Below, piece after piece: positions 26,341 to 38,459 of a stretch of DNA of 64,000 bases (positions are counted from its first letter, which is position 1; the number at the start of each line of letters is the position of its first letter). The translations under genes were made by a program, and so were the position numbers. Under the pieces are notes generated by a model, which made no database searches, was not told the origin of the DNA, and worked only from the letters and a program-made list of their open reading frames with translations. The stretch comes from Burkholderia guangdongensis (GTDB lineage: Bacteria; Pseudomonadota; Gammaproteobacteria; Burkholderiales; Burkholderiaceae), in contig NZ_JACBNX010000011.1 in assembly GCF_013403875.1 (NCBI RefSeq), positions 103,886 to 167,885 of the forward strand, given 5' to 3'.

Positions 26341-27600
26341 ATGCATTCCGAGAAACACAGCCCGATCGGCCGCTTCCTGCTCAAGACGCTCGCGCTCTTT
26401 GCCACGCTGTTCACCCTGCACGGCAACGCGATGGCCGACTGCATCGACGACGCGGCCGCGTTTCAGCACGTCAACGTGAGCCTGATGCGCGCGATCGCGC
26501 AGGTCGAATCCGGGACGCGCCCCGATCGCGTGAACACGAACAGCAACGGCACCACCGACATCGGGCTCATGCAGATCAACAGCTCGTGGCTGCCGGTGCT
26601 CGCGAAGGAAGGGATCAGCGAGCAGAGCCTGTTCGATCCGTGCACGAACGCATACGTCGGCGCGTGGATCCTGTCGCGGAACATCCGCCAGTTCGGCCCG
26701 ACCTGGAACGCGATCGGCGCGTACAACGCCGCGTCGCCCGACAAGCGCCTCGCGTATGCGCGCAAGGTCTATGATGCGGTTCAATCCATCTCCGATTCGT
26801 CGGATCCTTCCATGCCCATCCTCCCGCCCTCGTTCACGCCGCCGCAGACATACAATCCGTTCGCGAGCCTCAACGTCACGTCCGCGCAAGTGAACCGTTC
26901 GCGCGCCGCCGCATCCGCCGGCATGCCGCCGGGCATGCCCGCGCCGGTCGGCGCGTCCGGGTCCGCCGTCGCGTCGTCGGCCGCGTACAACTTCGGCTGG
27001 ACGGTCACCGGCGCGGATCAGGCGAAGCCGATCCAGGTGTTCGACGACGGCTCGAAAGTGTTCGTCCAGTTCACCGATATGAAGCACGTCCCCGCGATCT
27101 TCGCTCAGACGTCGTCCGGCTCGCGCGTGCTGCTGCGCTGGGATCTGCAGTTTCCGTACGCGGTGATCGCGCGTCCCGAGCAGACGCTGGTGTTTCAGAT
27201 GGGGGCGTTCGAGGCGCGCGCGCAGCGCACGCCCGGCAGTGCCGCTCAGAGCGGCAACGCACCCGCTCCGGTGCCCACTCCTGCCGCCACGCAAGCAAAC
27301 GTTGCCGTGCGCAACGCGCCGCCGGCGGGCGTCGCCGGCCAGACCACCGCGTCGGCGAGCCGGACATCGCCGGCGACACGCTCGGCATCGACCGACGCGC
27401 TGTGGTACATCTCCCAGCCGTCGTCCGCGCCGTCGCAGGCGAACTCGCAGCCGGCGACGACCCCGCAGGCGAGCCCGCAGCCGGCGACGTTCCCGCAAGC
27501 GGTCACGACGCCCGCGCCGGCCCCGCAAGCACCGTCGCCCGCGCCGCAGAAGGCCAGGGCCGGCACGAGCACCGACGCGCTCTGGTACATCACGAAGTAA
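26341..27600 (+). CDS. lytic transglycosylase with Ala/Pro-rich C-terminal region
   Basis: A 419-residue exported protein. A signal segment (about 12-32) is followed by an SLT-type domain: ADCIDDAAAFQHVNVSLMRA, the catalytic E56 in AQVESG, GLMQINSSWLP and AIGAYNAAS. This matches VirB1/IpgF-type transglycosylases that open peptidoglycan for secretion or conjugation systems. Residues about 190-270 resemble a VirB9/TrbG-type segment (QVFDDGSKVFVQF, PAIFAQTSSGSRV). The tail is Ala/Gln/Pro-rich and contains STDALWYI twice, once at the very end. The fusion of the two parts is unusual. An AT-rich 246-bp region precedes the gene. Confidence 0.82.
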   Translation: MHSEKHSPIGRFLLKTLALFATLFTLHGNAMADCIDDAAAFQHVNVSLMRAIAQVESGTRPDRVNTNSNGTTDIGLMQINSSWLPVLAKEGISEQSLFDPCTNAYVGAWILSRNIRQFGPTWNAIGAYNAASPDKRLAYARKVYDAVQSISDSSDPSMPILPPSFTPPQTYNPFASLNVTSAQVNRSRAAASAGMPPGMPAPVGASGSAVASSAAYNFGWTVTGADQAKPIQVFDDGSKVFVQFTDMKHVPAIFAQTSSGSRVLLRWDLQFPYAVIARPEQTLVFQMGAFEARAQRTPGSAAQSGNAPAPVPTPAATQANVAVRNAPPAGVAGQTTASASRTSPATRSASTDALWYISQPSSAPSQANSQPATTPQASPQPATFPQAVTTPAPAPQAPSPAPQKARAGTSTDALWYITK

Positions 27601-27754
27601 TCGCGCGGCCGGCCTCGCGCCACACGGAAGGCGGCTCGAGGTCAATCGTCAGACCTCGGGAAAGCCCCGATCCGCCGCCCGCGCCCGCTTCGCTATCCTC
27701 GATGCGGCACTTGCTCACCGGCCGCGCCAGGGCCATCCGCGATACCGAACGACT

Positions 27755-28786
27755 TTGTACCGCTCACCGCCCGACTTCGAACCGCGCGCCTACGGGCCGC
27801 AACGGATCACCGCCGTCGTCGCGACGATGGCCGAGGACGGCGTCGCGCCGCCGCTCGTGCTGGCCGGCAGCGGCCTCGACGAGGCCGCGCTGCGCGAGCC
27901 GTCGACGCGCGTGTCGTACCGGCAGATGGCGACGGTGTTCGCCAACGCGGCGCGGCTCGCGCGCGATCCGGCGATCGCGCTGCGCGCGGGCATGCGGATG
28001 CGCCTGACCGCGTACGGGATGTACGGCTACGCGCTGCTGAGCAGCCCGACGCGCGAGGCGGCGCTCGATTTCGCGGTCAAGTACGTGCGCGCGATGGGCC
28101 CGCTCGCCGACTTCACCTATACGCGCGAGCGCGACGTCGGCATCTTCCACTACGACCTGCTGCTGTCGCCGGATCCGAACGATCCGCTGTACCGCTTCGC
28201 GCTCGAATTCACGTATGCCGCGCACCAGACGCTGAGCCGCGATCTGTACGGCCACGCGTTCCGCTTCGCCGAGATACGGGCGGCGTTCCCGGCGCCCGCG
28301 CATGCGAGTGCGTACGCGGACGTGTTCGGCTGCCCGGTGCGCTTCAGCCATCCCGTCAACGAGTTACGCGTCGACGCGGTGTGGGCCGAGCGCGCGCCGC
28401 CGCTGCCTGACTCGGTCACGCACGCGATGGCGCGCGAGCTGTGCCAGCAGTTCCTCGCGGACCTGACCCGCGTGGGTGGTTACGCGTCGATGGTGCGTCG
28501 CGCGCTCGTCGAGCAGATGCCGCGGCACTTCTCGAGCATCGACGCGATGGCGCAGGAACTGGCGATGGCGCCGCGCACGCTGCGCCGCAAGCTCGAGGCC
28601 GAAGGCACGACCTTTCGCGATCTGCTCGCCGAGGTGCGGCGCAGTCTCGCGATCGAGTATCTGCGCAAGACGCGGATGACGAATGAGGAGATCGCGAGCC
28701 GCCTCGGCTACAGCGACGCCGCGAATTTCCGGCATGCGTTCGTGCGCTGGACCGGCAAGAGCCCGCACGAGTACAGGGTAGCGTGA
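27755..28786 (+). CDS. AraC family transcriptional regulator
   Basis: A 343-residue regulator. The N-terminal ligand domain resembles the arabinose-binding domain of OruR/ArgR-like AraC proteins (GMRMRLTAYGMYGYALLSS). The C-terminal double HTH is in SSIDAMAQELAMAPRTLRRK and MTNEEIASRLGYSDAANFRH. TTG 27755 is proposed as the start because it gives family length and the frame before it is low-complexity Arg/Pro noise from the overlapping gene's other frame. It is followed directly by two chromate-transporter genes and is probably their regulator. Confidence 0.82.
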   Translation: MYRSPPDFEPRAYGPQRITAVVATMAEDGVAPPLVLAGSGLDEAALREPSTRVSYRQMATVFANAARLARDPAIALRAGMRMRLTAYGMYGYALLSSPTREAALDFAVKYVRAMGPLADFTYTRERDVGIFHYDLLLSPDPNDPLYRFALEFTYAAHQTLSRDLYGHAFRFAEIRAAFPAPAHASAYADVFGCPVRFSHPVNELRVDAVWAERAPPLPDSVTHAMARELCQQFLADLTRVGGYASMVRRALVEQMPRHFSSIDAMAQELAMAPRTLRRKLEAEGTTFRDLLAEVRRSLAIEYLRKTRMTNEEIASRLGYSDAANFRHAFVRWTGKSPHEYRVA

Positions 28787-28788
28787 GC

Positions 28789-29337
28789 ATGCTCGACGTC
28801 TTCCTCGCGTTCGCGCAGATCGGCCTGACCAGCTTCGGCGGCGGGCTGAGCGGGCGGATGATGCGCGACTTCGTGCACGAGCGCCGCTGGCTCGACGAAG
28901 ATGAATTCCTGAACGGCCTCGCGCTGTCGCAGGCGCTGCCCGGCGTCAACGTGAAGAATCTCGCGATCTGGATCGGCTACCGGATGTGCGGCTGGCGCGG
29001 CGCGGTGGCCGGCTTCATCGGGATCATCGTGCCGCCGGCGGTGCTGATCGTGCTGCTCGGCGTCGCGTTCTCGACACTCACGCGCTTCACGCTGACGCAC
29101 GTCGCGCTCGCCGGCGCCGCGGCCGCAGCGATCGGACTGTCGATGGCGATGGCGCTGACCGCCGTGCGCCGGCTGCCGCGCCGCATCGTGCCATTCGCGG
29201 TGATGGCGCTCACATTCGTCGCGGTCGCGGTGCTGCACTGGCCGCTCGTGTGGACCGTGCTGATCGGCGGCACGGTCAGCGTCGCGCTCGAATACCGGCG
29301 CGCGGGCGACGCGTCGCCGCGCGGCGAACGCCGATGA
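28789..29337 (+). CDS. chromate transporter ChrA, N-terminal-type subunit
   Basis: About 182 residues of a short-chain CHR-family membrane protein. The motif FAQIGLTSFGGGLSGRMMRD and the following LSQALPGVNVKNLAIWIGYR are the family hallmarks. Six hydrophobic stretches are visible. GTG 28783 would overlap the AraC stop; ATG 28789 is next. It pairs with the following gene: short ChrA proteins work as two homologous halves with opposite topology. It may export chromate or a related oxyanion. Confidence 0.87.
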   Translation: MLDVFLAFAQIGLTSFGGGLSGRMMRDFVHERRWLDEDEFLNGLALSQALPGVNVKNLAIWIGYRMCGWRGAVAGFIGIIVPPAVLIVLLGVAFSTLTRFTLTHVALAGAAAAAIGLSMAMALTAVRRLPRRIVPFAVMALTFVAVAVLHWPLVWTVLIGGTVSVALEYRRAGDASPRGERR

Positions 29338-29867
29338 CGGCCGCGCAACGCTACGCGGCGCTCGGCGCGGTGTTCGCGCCGCTGTCGATCGCGACGATCG
29401 GCGGCGGGCAGGCGATCATCGCGGACGTGCAGCGGCAGGTCGTCGACGTGCATCACTGGATGACGGCGACGCAGTTCGTGAACGACTTCGCGATCGCGCG
29501 GATGGCGCCCGGCCCCGGCTCGCTGCTCGCGACGCTGATCGGCTGGCAGGTCGCGGGGTTCTGGGGTGCGGTGATCGCAACGCTCGCGCTGTTCGGCCCG
29601 ACCGCGTTCCTGATCTACGGCGTCGCGCACGTGTGGAAGCGGCATCAGGGCAAGCGCTGGCAGATCGCGCTCGAGGCGGGGCTGCGGCCGGTCGCGGCGG
29701 GAATGATCCTCGCGTCGGTGTGGGTGCTGCTGCAGGGGCTCGACGGCGGCTGGCCCGCGCGCGTGCTCGCGCTCGTGTCGACCGTCTGCGTGATGCGCAC
29801 GCGCGTCAACGCGCTGCTGCTGATCCTCGCGGGCGCCGCGATCTTCGTCGCGATGCACGCAATCTGA
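29334..29867 (+). CDS. chromate transporter ChrA, C-terminal-type subunit
   Basis: A 177-residue partner of the preceding gene. The second copy of the CHR signature is APLSIATIGGGQAIIADVQR, followed by ARMAPGPGSLLATLIGWQVAG. ATG 29334 overlaps the preceding stop (ATGA), as expected for subunits made in equal amounts. Membrane segments continue to the C-terminus. Confidence 0.87.
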   Translation: MTAAQRYAALGAVFAPLSIATIGGGQAIIADVQRQVVDVHHWMTATQFVNDFAIARMAPGPGSLLATLIGWQVAGFWGAVIATLALFGPTAFLIYGVAHVWKRHQGKRWQIALEAGLRPVAAGMILASVWVLLQGLDGGWPARVLALVSTVCVMRTRVNALLLILAGAAIFVAMHAI

Positions 29868-30116
29868 CGATCCGCCCCGCCCCATCCCGCCTCCCCCCGC
29901 CCAATTGGTAATAATTCGTAATAGTCCGAAAATCCGGGCGCCACGCGCGCCTTGCCGGTGACGGATCGCGGCCGCGAAGGCCCGCGCCGCATGGTTACCG
30001 ACTGTTACACGCGCGGCGCTCCGGGCCGCATCGGCGCCGCCGGCGACGCTTACCATTCACGCATGGATGAACATGTCGCCCGCAAGCCGCTGCGGCCGCG
30101 GGCGGGGAGAGTGAAG

Positions 30117-30398
30117 GTGAAACGGATTCTGTTTTTGGGCGCGCTCGGTCTGACGGCCGCGTGCGTATCGGCGAGCGCGTTCGCGCACGCGGACGTCGGG
30201 GTGTTTCTCGGTATTCCGGGGCCGGTGATCGAAGCGCCGCCGCCCGTGTACTATGCGCCGCCGCCGCCCGTGTACTACGCACCGCCGGCGCCCGTGTATT
30301 ACGGCTCGCCGTACTACGGCGACTATCGCTACCGCCGCGAATGGCACGACAACGGCTGGCACCGCGGCTGGCGGCATCACCATCACGACGACGATTGA
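30117..30398 (+). CDS. secreted PXPV/PVYY-repeat protein
   Basis: About 93 residues: a signal peptide (VKRILFLGALGLTAACVSAS, cleaved near AFAHA), then a repeated proline-tyrosine motif (PPPVYYAPP three times), then a basic His/Trp-rich tail ending HHHHDDD. This matches the PXPV-repeat proteins common in Burkholderia, whose function is unknown. GTG 30117 is preferred because GGGGAG lies six bases before it; GTG 30111 and ATG 30063 are alternatives. Confidence 0.7.
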   Translation: MKRILFLGALGLTAACVSASAFAHADVGVFLGIPGPVIEAPPPVYYAPPPPVYYAPPAPVYYGSPYYGDYRYRREWHDNGWHRGWRHHHHDDD

Positions 30399-30446
30399 TC
30401 CCGTCCGCGCGGCGGCCTGCCCGACAGGCGGGCCGCCGCGCGCCAC

Positions 30447-31901
30447 TCACCAAGGCAGCGAGTAGGTCTTCGTGTTCGTGAAGCTCTTCATCGCTTCCTG
30501 CACGCCTTCCTTGTACCCGAGCCCCGAATCCTTGATCCCGCCGAACGGCGTCAGCTCGAGCCGGTAGCCCGGCACCTCGCGCACGTTCACGCTGCCCACC
30601 TCCAACTCGGTGATGAAGCGCGTGATGTAGTCGAAGCGGTTCGTGCACACCGACGACGACAGCGCGTAGTCGGTGCCGTTCGACATCCTGATCGCCTCGT
30701 CGATGTTGCGAAAGCGCAGGATCGGCGACACCGGCCCGAACGTCTCGTGCTTGACGAGCGGCATGTCGGGCGTCACGCGGTCGACGACGGTCGGCGAGTA
30801 CAGCGCGCCGTCGCGCACGTTGCCGACGAGCAGCCGCGCGCCGCGCGCGATCGCATCGTTGACCTGCTGCTCGCAGAAGCGCGCGGCGGCCTCGTCGATC
30901 ACGGTGCCCATGTCGACCTTCGGATCGGCCGGATTGCCGTAGGTCCACGCGCGCGTCTTCTCGACGACGAGCTCGGTGAAGCGGTCGGCCACCGCCTCGT
31001 GCACGAGCATCCGCTTGATCGCGGTGCAGCGCTGCCCCGAGTTCTTGTACGAGCCCGACACCGCGAGCGTGCTCGCCTCGTCGAGATCGGCGTCCTCCAT
31101 CACGATGATCGGATCGTTGCCGCCGAGTTCGAGCACCGCGCGCCGGTAGCCCATCCGCGTGGCGATCGACTTGCCGATCGACACGCCGCCGGTGAACGTG
31201 ATCAGGTCGATCGACGGGTTCGTGATCAGCTCGTCGGCGATCTCCTTCGGGTCGCCCGTCAGCACCTGCAGCATCTGCGGCGGCAGCCCGGCTTCGTACA
31301 GGATGTCGGCAAACAGATACGCGGACAGCGGCACTTTCTCCGACGGCTTCAGCACCATCCGGTTGTTCGTCGCAACCGCCGGCACAACCTTGTGCGCGAC
31401 CTGGTTCATCGGGTGGTTGAACGGCGTGATCGCCGAGATCACGCCGAGCAGCGGATCGCGCTGCGTGTACACGCGGCGCTTCTTGCCGTGCGGCGTCAGA
31501 TCGCACGAGAAGATCTGGCCGTCGTCCTTCAGCACCTCGCCGGCGCCGAACGTCAGCACGTCGGCGACGCGGCCCGCCTCGTACGTCGAATCCTTGATGC
31601 ACAGGCCGGCCTCGGCGGTGATCAGCTGCGCGATCTCGCCGGTGCGCGCCCGCACGAGGTCGGCCGCGCGCCGCAGGATCGCCGCGCGCTCGTAGCGCGT
31701 GAGGGTCGGCTTGTATGCATGCGCGGCCGCGAACGCGCGCCGCACGTCGGCGAGCGTCGCCTTCGGCACGGTGCCGACGAGCGAGCCGTCGAAAGGATTG
31801 CGCACGTCGATCACGGCGTCGCGATGGATCTTCTCGCCGTCGATCCGCAGCGCTTCGTGGCGGATGTCGGCGGCGGCCGTCGGTTCTGCAATGGCGTTCA
31901 T
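30447..31901 (-). CDS. phnY: phosphonoacetaldehyde dehydrogenase
   Basis: A 484-residue aldehyde dehydrogenase. The catalytic Cys is C292 in GQRCTAIKRML, the general-base Glu lies in LELGGNDPI, and the NAD site includes FTGGVSIGKSIA. It is downstream of and co-directional with phosphonoacetate hydrolase (30-bp gap), next to the AEP transaminase and transporter. In this context the enzyme should oxidise phosphonoacetaldehyde (from PhnW) to phosphonoacetate. Assignment of the substrate relies on context as well as family resemblance. Confidence 0.9.
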   Translation of the reverse strand: MNAIAEPTAAADIRHEALRIDGEKIHRDAVIDVRNPFDGSLVGTVPKATLADVRRAFAAAHAYKPTLTRYERAAILRRAADLVRARTGEIAQLITAEAGLCIKDSTYEAGRVADVLTFGAGEVLKDDGQIFSCDLTPHGKKRRVYTQRDPLLGVISAITPFNHPMNQVAHKVVPAVATNNRMVLKPSEKVPLSAYLFADILYEAGLPPQMLQVLTGDPKEIADELITNPSIDLITFTGGVSIGKSIATRMGYRRAVLELGGNDPIIVMEDADLDEASTLAVSGSYKNSGQRCTAIKRMLVHEAVADRFTELVVEKTRAWTYGNPADPKVDMGTVIDEAAARFCEQQVNDAIARGARLLVGNVRDGALYSPTVVDRVTPDMPLVKHETFGPVSPILRFRNIDEAIRMSNGTDYALSSSVCTNRFDYITRFITELEVGSVNVREVPGYRLELTPFGGIKDSGLGYKEGVQEAMKSFTNTKTYSLPW

Positions 31902-31931
31902 CAGTGAGTCCTCTTTACGGAAGCGTTCGCG

Positions 31932-34425
<2,494 letters not shown>

Positions 34426-34429
<4 letters not shown>

Positions 34430-35520
34430 TGGCACCTTATCTGAGCGTAGAACGCATCGACAAGCGGTACAACGACACGCAGGTGCTCCGGGGCATCAGC
34501 CTGAGCGTGATGAAGGGAGAAATGATCTGCTTCCTCGGGCCGTCCGGCTGCGGGAAGACGACGCTCCTGCGGATCATCGCGGGGCTCGAGGCGCAGACGT
34601 CCGGCCAGATCACGCAGGGCGGCCGCGACATCTCGCGGCTGCCGCCACAGTTGCGCGACTACGGGATCGTGTTCCAGTCGTACGCGCTGTTCCCGAACCT
34701 GACCGTCTACGACAACGTCGCGTACGGCCTCGTCAACCGCAAGATGAAGCGCGCGGCGATCGATGCGCGCGTGCACGAGCTGCTCGAGCTCGTCGGTTTG
34801 CCGGACAGCCATCGCAAGCATCCGGGCCAGCTGTCCGGCGGCCAGCAGCAGCGGATCGCGCTCGCCCGCGCGCTCGCGACGTCGCCCGGGCTGCTGCTGC
34901 TCGACGAGCCGCTGTCCGCGCTCGACGCGCGCGTGCGGGTGCGGCTGCGCCAGGAGATCCGCGCGCTGCAGCAGAGCCTCGGCCTGACGACGATCATGGT
35001 CACGCACGATCAGGAAGAGGCGCTGTCGATGGCCGACCGCATCGTCGTGATGAACCACGGCGTGATCGAGCAGATCGGCACACCGCTCGAGATCTACCGG
35101 CAGCCGGCGTCGCCGTTCGTCGCCGACTTCATCGGCAAGGTCAACTCGATCTCCGCGCAGATGCAGGGCGACGGCACGCTGCGCGCGGGCGACGTCGGCC
35201 TCGAATGCCAGCGCGGCGCGACGCGCCCCGCGGCGGGCGCACCGGTGTCGGTCTACGTGCGCCCCGAGGACATCCGCATCGCGGTGCCGGGCGACACGCC
35301 CGACAACCGGCTCACCGGCCGCGTCGAGAAGCTCGAGTTCCTCGGCGCGTTCTGCCGCGTGAGCTTCCGCGTCGACGGGCTCGCCGCGCAGGAGATCGTC
35401 GCCGATCTGTCGTTCCACGAAGTCGACCGCACCGGCCTGCGCGCCGGCGCGTCGTTCGATCTCGCGCTCGATCGCGAGCATGTCCGCGTGTTTCCGTCCG
35501 TCAAGGAGCGCCCGCTATGA
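34426..35520 (+). CDS. AEP ABC transporter ATP-binding protein
   Basis: A 364-residue ATPase. Walker A is GPSGCGKTT, the signature is [16 protein letters not shown], Walker B is [11 protein letters not shown], and the H-loop is [16 protein letters not shown]-terminal TOBE-like domain (about 240-360) is present, as in putrescine- and AEP-type transporters. ATG 34426 or 34429 can serve as start; both overlap or abut the preceding stop. The stop overlaps the permease start. Confidence 0.92.
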
Positions 35521-37244
35521 ACGCCGTGCTATCCGAGCGCCGCCGCGGCGCGTCCGCGCCTGCCGAAGTCCGGCAGACGACCCACTGGCACGACCGCGTC
35601 GCGCAGCTCGCGCTCGTCGTGATGGCCGGGCTGCTGTCGCTGTTCCTGCTGCTGCCGCTCGCGATCGTCGTGCAGAAATGCTTCGTCGACGCGGACGGCC
35701 ATTTCATCGGGCTGCACAACTTCGGCACGTACCTGGCGAACAGCGGCGTGCTGCGCTCGGTCGGGCATTCGCTGACGGTCGGCGCGCTCGTCACGTCGAT
35801 CGTCGTGCCGATGGCGTTCACGTTCGCGTATGCGATCACGCGCTCGTGCATGCCGCTGAAGAACGCGGTGCGCACGATCGCGCTGCTGCCGCTGCTCGCG
35901 CCGACGCTGCTGTCCGCCGTGTCGTTCATCTACTGGTTCGGCAACGCGGGGCTGCTGAAGCCGCTGTTGCACGGCCACTCGATCTACGGGCTGCCCGGCA
36001 TCGTTGCGAGCCTCGTGTACGCGTCGTTCCCGCACGTGCTGATGATCCTCGTGACCGCGCTGTCGCTCGCCGACGGGCGGCTCTACGAAGCGGCCGACGC
36101 GATGGGCACGAGCCGCCTGCGCAAGTTCTTCACGATCACGCTGCCCGGCGCGAAGTACGGGCTCATCAGCGCGACGATGGTGGCGTTCACGATGTGCATC
36201 AACGACTTCGGCGTGCCGGTCGTGATCGGCGGCTCGTACAACGTGCTGTCGACCGACATCTACAAGCTGATCATCGGGCTGCAGGACTTCAACCGTAGCG
36301 CGGTCGTCAGCCTGATGCTGCTGTTCCCCGCGCTGATCGCGTTCGGCATCGACTTCTTCATCCGCCGCCGGCAGCAGTCGCAGCTCGGTGCGCGCTCGAC
36401 GCCGTACCAGCCGAAGCCGTCGCGCGGCTTCGACTTCGCGATGCTCGCGTACTGCGGCACGGTCTGCGCACTGTTCATCGCGGTGGTCGGCATCTCGGTG
36501 TTCGCGTCGTTCGTGAAGTTCTGGCCGTACCAGATGAGCCTCGGCGTCCAGCACTACCGGATGGGCCTCGTCGCGGCCGGCATCTTCGACGCATACCTGA
36601 ACAGCCTGAAGATGGCGCTCGCGGTCGCCACCGGCGGCACGATCGTCGTGTTCGGCGGTGCGTACCTGATCGAGAAGACGCGCTGCGCACGCTGGCTGCG
36701 CACGTTCATCAGCCTCTGCGCGATCCTGCCGATGGGCGTGCCCGGCCTCGTGCTCGGCATCAGCTACATCTTCCTGTTCAACGCGCCCGGCAATCCGCTG
36801 AACGGCCTGTACGGTTCGTTCGCGATCCTCGCGATCGTCACCGTCGTCCACTACTACTCGTCGAGTCATCTGACCGCGGTCACCGCGCTGCGCCAGATCG
36901 ACAGCGAGTTCGAGGCGGTGTCCGCGTCGCTGAAGGTGCCGTTCTACAAGACGTTCATCCGCGTCACGGTGCCCGTCTGCCTGCCCGCGATCCTGCTGAT
37001 CGCGCGCTATCTGTTCGTGAACGGGATGACGACCGTGTCCGCGGTCGTGTTCCTGTACTCGCCGGACACGCAGCCCGCGTCGGTCGCGATCCTGAACCTC
37101 GACGACGCCGGCCAGATCGGCCCCGCCGCCGCGATGGCGACGCTGATTCTCGCGACGTCGTCGTTCGCATGCGTGCTGTTCGCGTGCGTGTCGCACGGGC
37201 TGCTGCGCAGGACGCAGGCCTGGCGCCAGCCGAATCGCCGTTGA
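35517..37244 (+). CDS. AEP ABC transporter permease (two fused domains)
   Basis: A 575-residue inner-membrane protein containing two permease domains in one chain. EAA-type loops are visible in each half: [21 protein letters not shown] and [20 protein letters not shown]. Some AEP systems use two separate permease genes, so the fusion supplies both. ATG 35517 overlaps the ATPase stop. About 12 hydrophobic segments can be counted. Confidence 0.9.
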   Translation: MNAVLSERRRGASAPAEVRQTTHWHDRVAQLALVVMAGLLSLFLLLPLAIVVQKCFVDADGHFIGLHNFGTYLANSGVLRSVGHSLTVGALVTSIVVPMAFTFAYAITRSCMPLKNAVRTIALLPLLAPTLLSAVSFIYWFGNAGLLKPLLHGHSIYGLPGIVASLVYASFPHVLMILVTALSLADGRLYEAADAMGTSRLRKFFTITLPGAKYGLISATMVAFTMCINDFGVPVVIGGSYNVLSTDIYKLIIGLQDFNRSAVVSLMLLFPALIAFGIDFFIRRRQQSQLGARSTPYQPKPSRGFDFAMLAYCGTVCALFIAVVGISVFASFVKFWPYQMSLGVQHYRMGLVAAGIFDAYLNSLKMALAVATGGTIVVFGGAYLIEKTRCARWLRTFISLCAILPMGVPGLVLGISYIFLFNAPGNPLNGLYGSFAILAIVTVVHYYSSSHLTAVTALRQIDSEFEAVSASLKVPFYKTFIRVTVPVCLPAILLIARYLFVNGMTTVSAVVFLYSPDTQPASVAILNLDDAGQIGPAAAMATLILATSSFACVLFACVSHGLLRRTQAWRQPNRR

Positions 37245-37314
37245 AGCTCCGATTGAAGCCTTATCGAGTCGCCGCTCCACTATTTGTCCCAGTACCCCAT
37301 ATCGAGGAATCGAC

Positions 37315-38445
37315 ATGACGCTCGCCGCTACGCCCATTCTGCTCACCCCCGGCCCTCTGACGACCTCCGACCGCACGCGGCAGGCGATGCTGCGCGACTG
37401 GGGCTCGTGGGACACCGACTTCAACCAGATCACCGCGCGGCTGCGCGAGCGGATCCTGCGCATCGTGCACGGCGAAGGCACGCACGAATGCGTGCCGCTG
37501 CAAGGCAGCGGCACGTTCTCGGTCGAGGCCGCGATCGGCACGATCGTGCCGCGCGACGGCCACGTGCTCGTGCCGAACAACGGCGCGTACTGCCAGCGGA
37601 TCGCGAAGATCTGCCGCGTGCTCGGCCGCAAGCTGACGACGCTCGACTACACCGAAGCGCAACGCGTCGAACCGGCCGACGTCGATCGCGTGCTCGCGGC
37701 CGACCCGACGATCACGCACGTCGCGCTCGTGCACTGCGAAACCGGCACCGGCGTGCTGAATCCGCTGCACGAGGTCGCGCAGGTCGTCGCGAAACACGGA
37801 CGCGGCCTGATCGTCGACGCGATGAGCTCGTTCGGCGCGATCGACATCGACGCGCGCACGACGCCGTTCGACGCGGTGATCGCCGCATCGGGCAAATGCC
37901 TCGAAGGCGTGCCGGGGATGGGCTTCGTGATCGCGAAGCGCAGCACGCTCGAACGTTGCGAGGGCAACTGTCATTCGCTGAGCATGGACCTGTACGATCA
38001 GTGGACGTACATGCAGCGCACGACGCAATGGCGCTTCACGCCGCCGACGCACGTCGTCGCGGCGCTCGACGCGGCGCTCACGCAATACTTCGAGGAAGGC
38101 GGGCTCGCCGTGCGCGGCGGCCGCTACGCACGCAATTGCGCGGCGCTCGTCGACGGGCTGGCCGCGCTCGGCCTGCGCACGTTCCTCGACGCATCGGTGC
38201 AGGCGCCGATCATCGTCACGTTCCACGCGCCTGACGATCCGAACTACGATTTCAAGACCTTTTATCAGGAAGTCAAAAAGCGCGGCTACATTCTGTATCC
38301 GGGCAAGCTCACGCAAGTCGAGACGTTCCGCGTCGGCTGCATCGGCCATTTCGGCGAAGCGGGCATTCCGGGCGCGGTCGCCGCGATCGCCGACACGCTG
38401 GAGGCGATGGGTGTCGCGCGCGTGTCCGCCGAAGAAACGGCCTGA
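37315..38445 (+). CDS. phnW: 2-aminoethylphosphonate--pyruvate transaminase
   Basis: A 376-residue class V PLP aminotransferase. It begins [18 protein letters not shown], typical of PhnW. The PLP lysine is K194 in [24 protein letters not shown] and [14 protein letters not shown] follow. It converts AEP and pyruvate to phosphonoacetaldehyde and alanine. It is 70 bp after the transporter permease and 14 bp before the FAD oxidoreductase. The product then feeds PhnY and PhnA, encoded on the other strand. Confidence 0.95.
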   Translation: MTLAATPILLTPGPLTTSDRTRQAMLRDWGSWDTDFNQITARLRERILRIVHGEGTHECVPLQGSGTFSVEAAIGTIVPRDGHVLVPNNGAYCQRIAKICRVLGRKLTTLDYTEAQRVEPADVDRVLAADPTITHVALVHCETGTGVLNPLHEVAQVVAKHGRGLIVDAMSSFGAIDIDARTTPFDAVIAASGKCLEGVPGMGFVIAKRSTLERCEGNCHSLSMDLYDQWTYMQRTTQWRFTPPTHVVAALDAALTQYFEEGGLAVRGGRYARNCAALVDGLAALGLRTFLDASVQAPIIVTFHAPDDPNYDFKTFYQEVKKRGYILYPGKLTQVETFRVGCIGHFGEAGIPGAVAAIADTLEAMGVARVSAEETA

Positions 38446-38459
38446 CCGAAGAGTCCGTT

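Noticed and set aside
27239..27754. Long N-terminal extension of the AraC gene
   Set aside because: That part is an out-of-frame reading of the transglycosylase C-terminus and is Arg/Pro noise.
35529..37631. 700-codon minus-strand frame opposite the AEP permease
   Set aside because: Low-complexity Arg/His/Asp-rich product; the permease and phnW frames carry all motifs.
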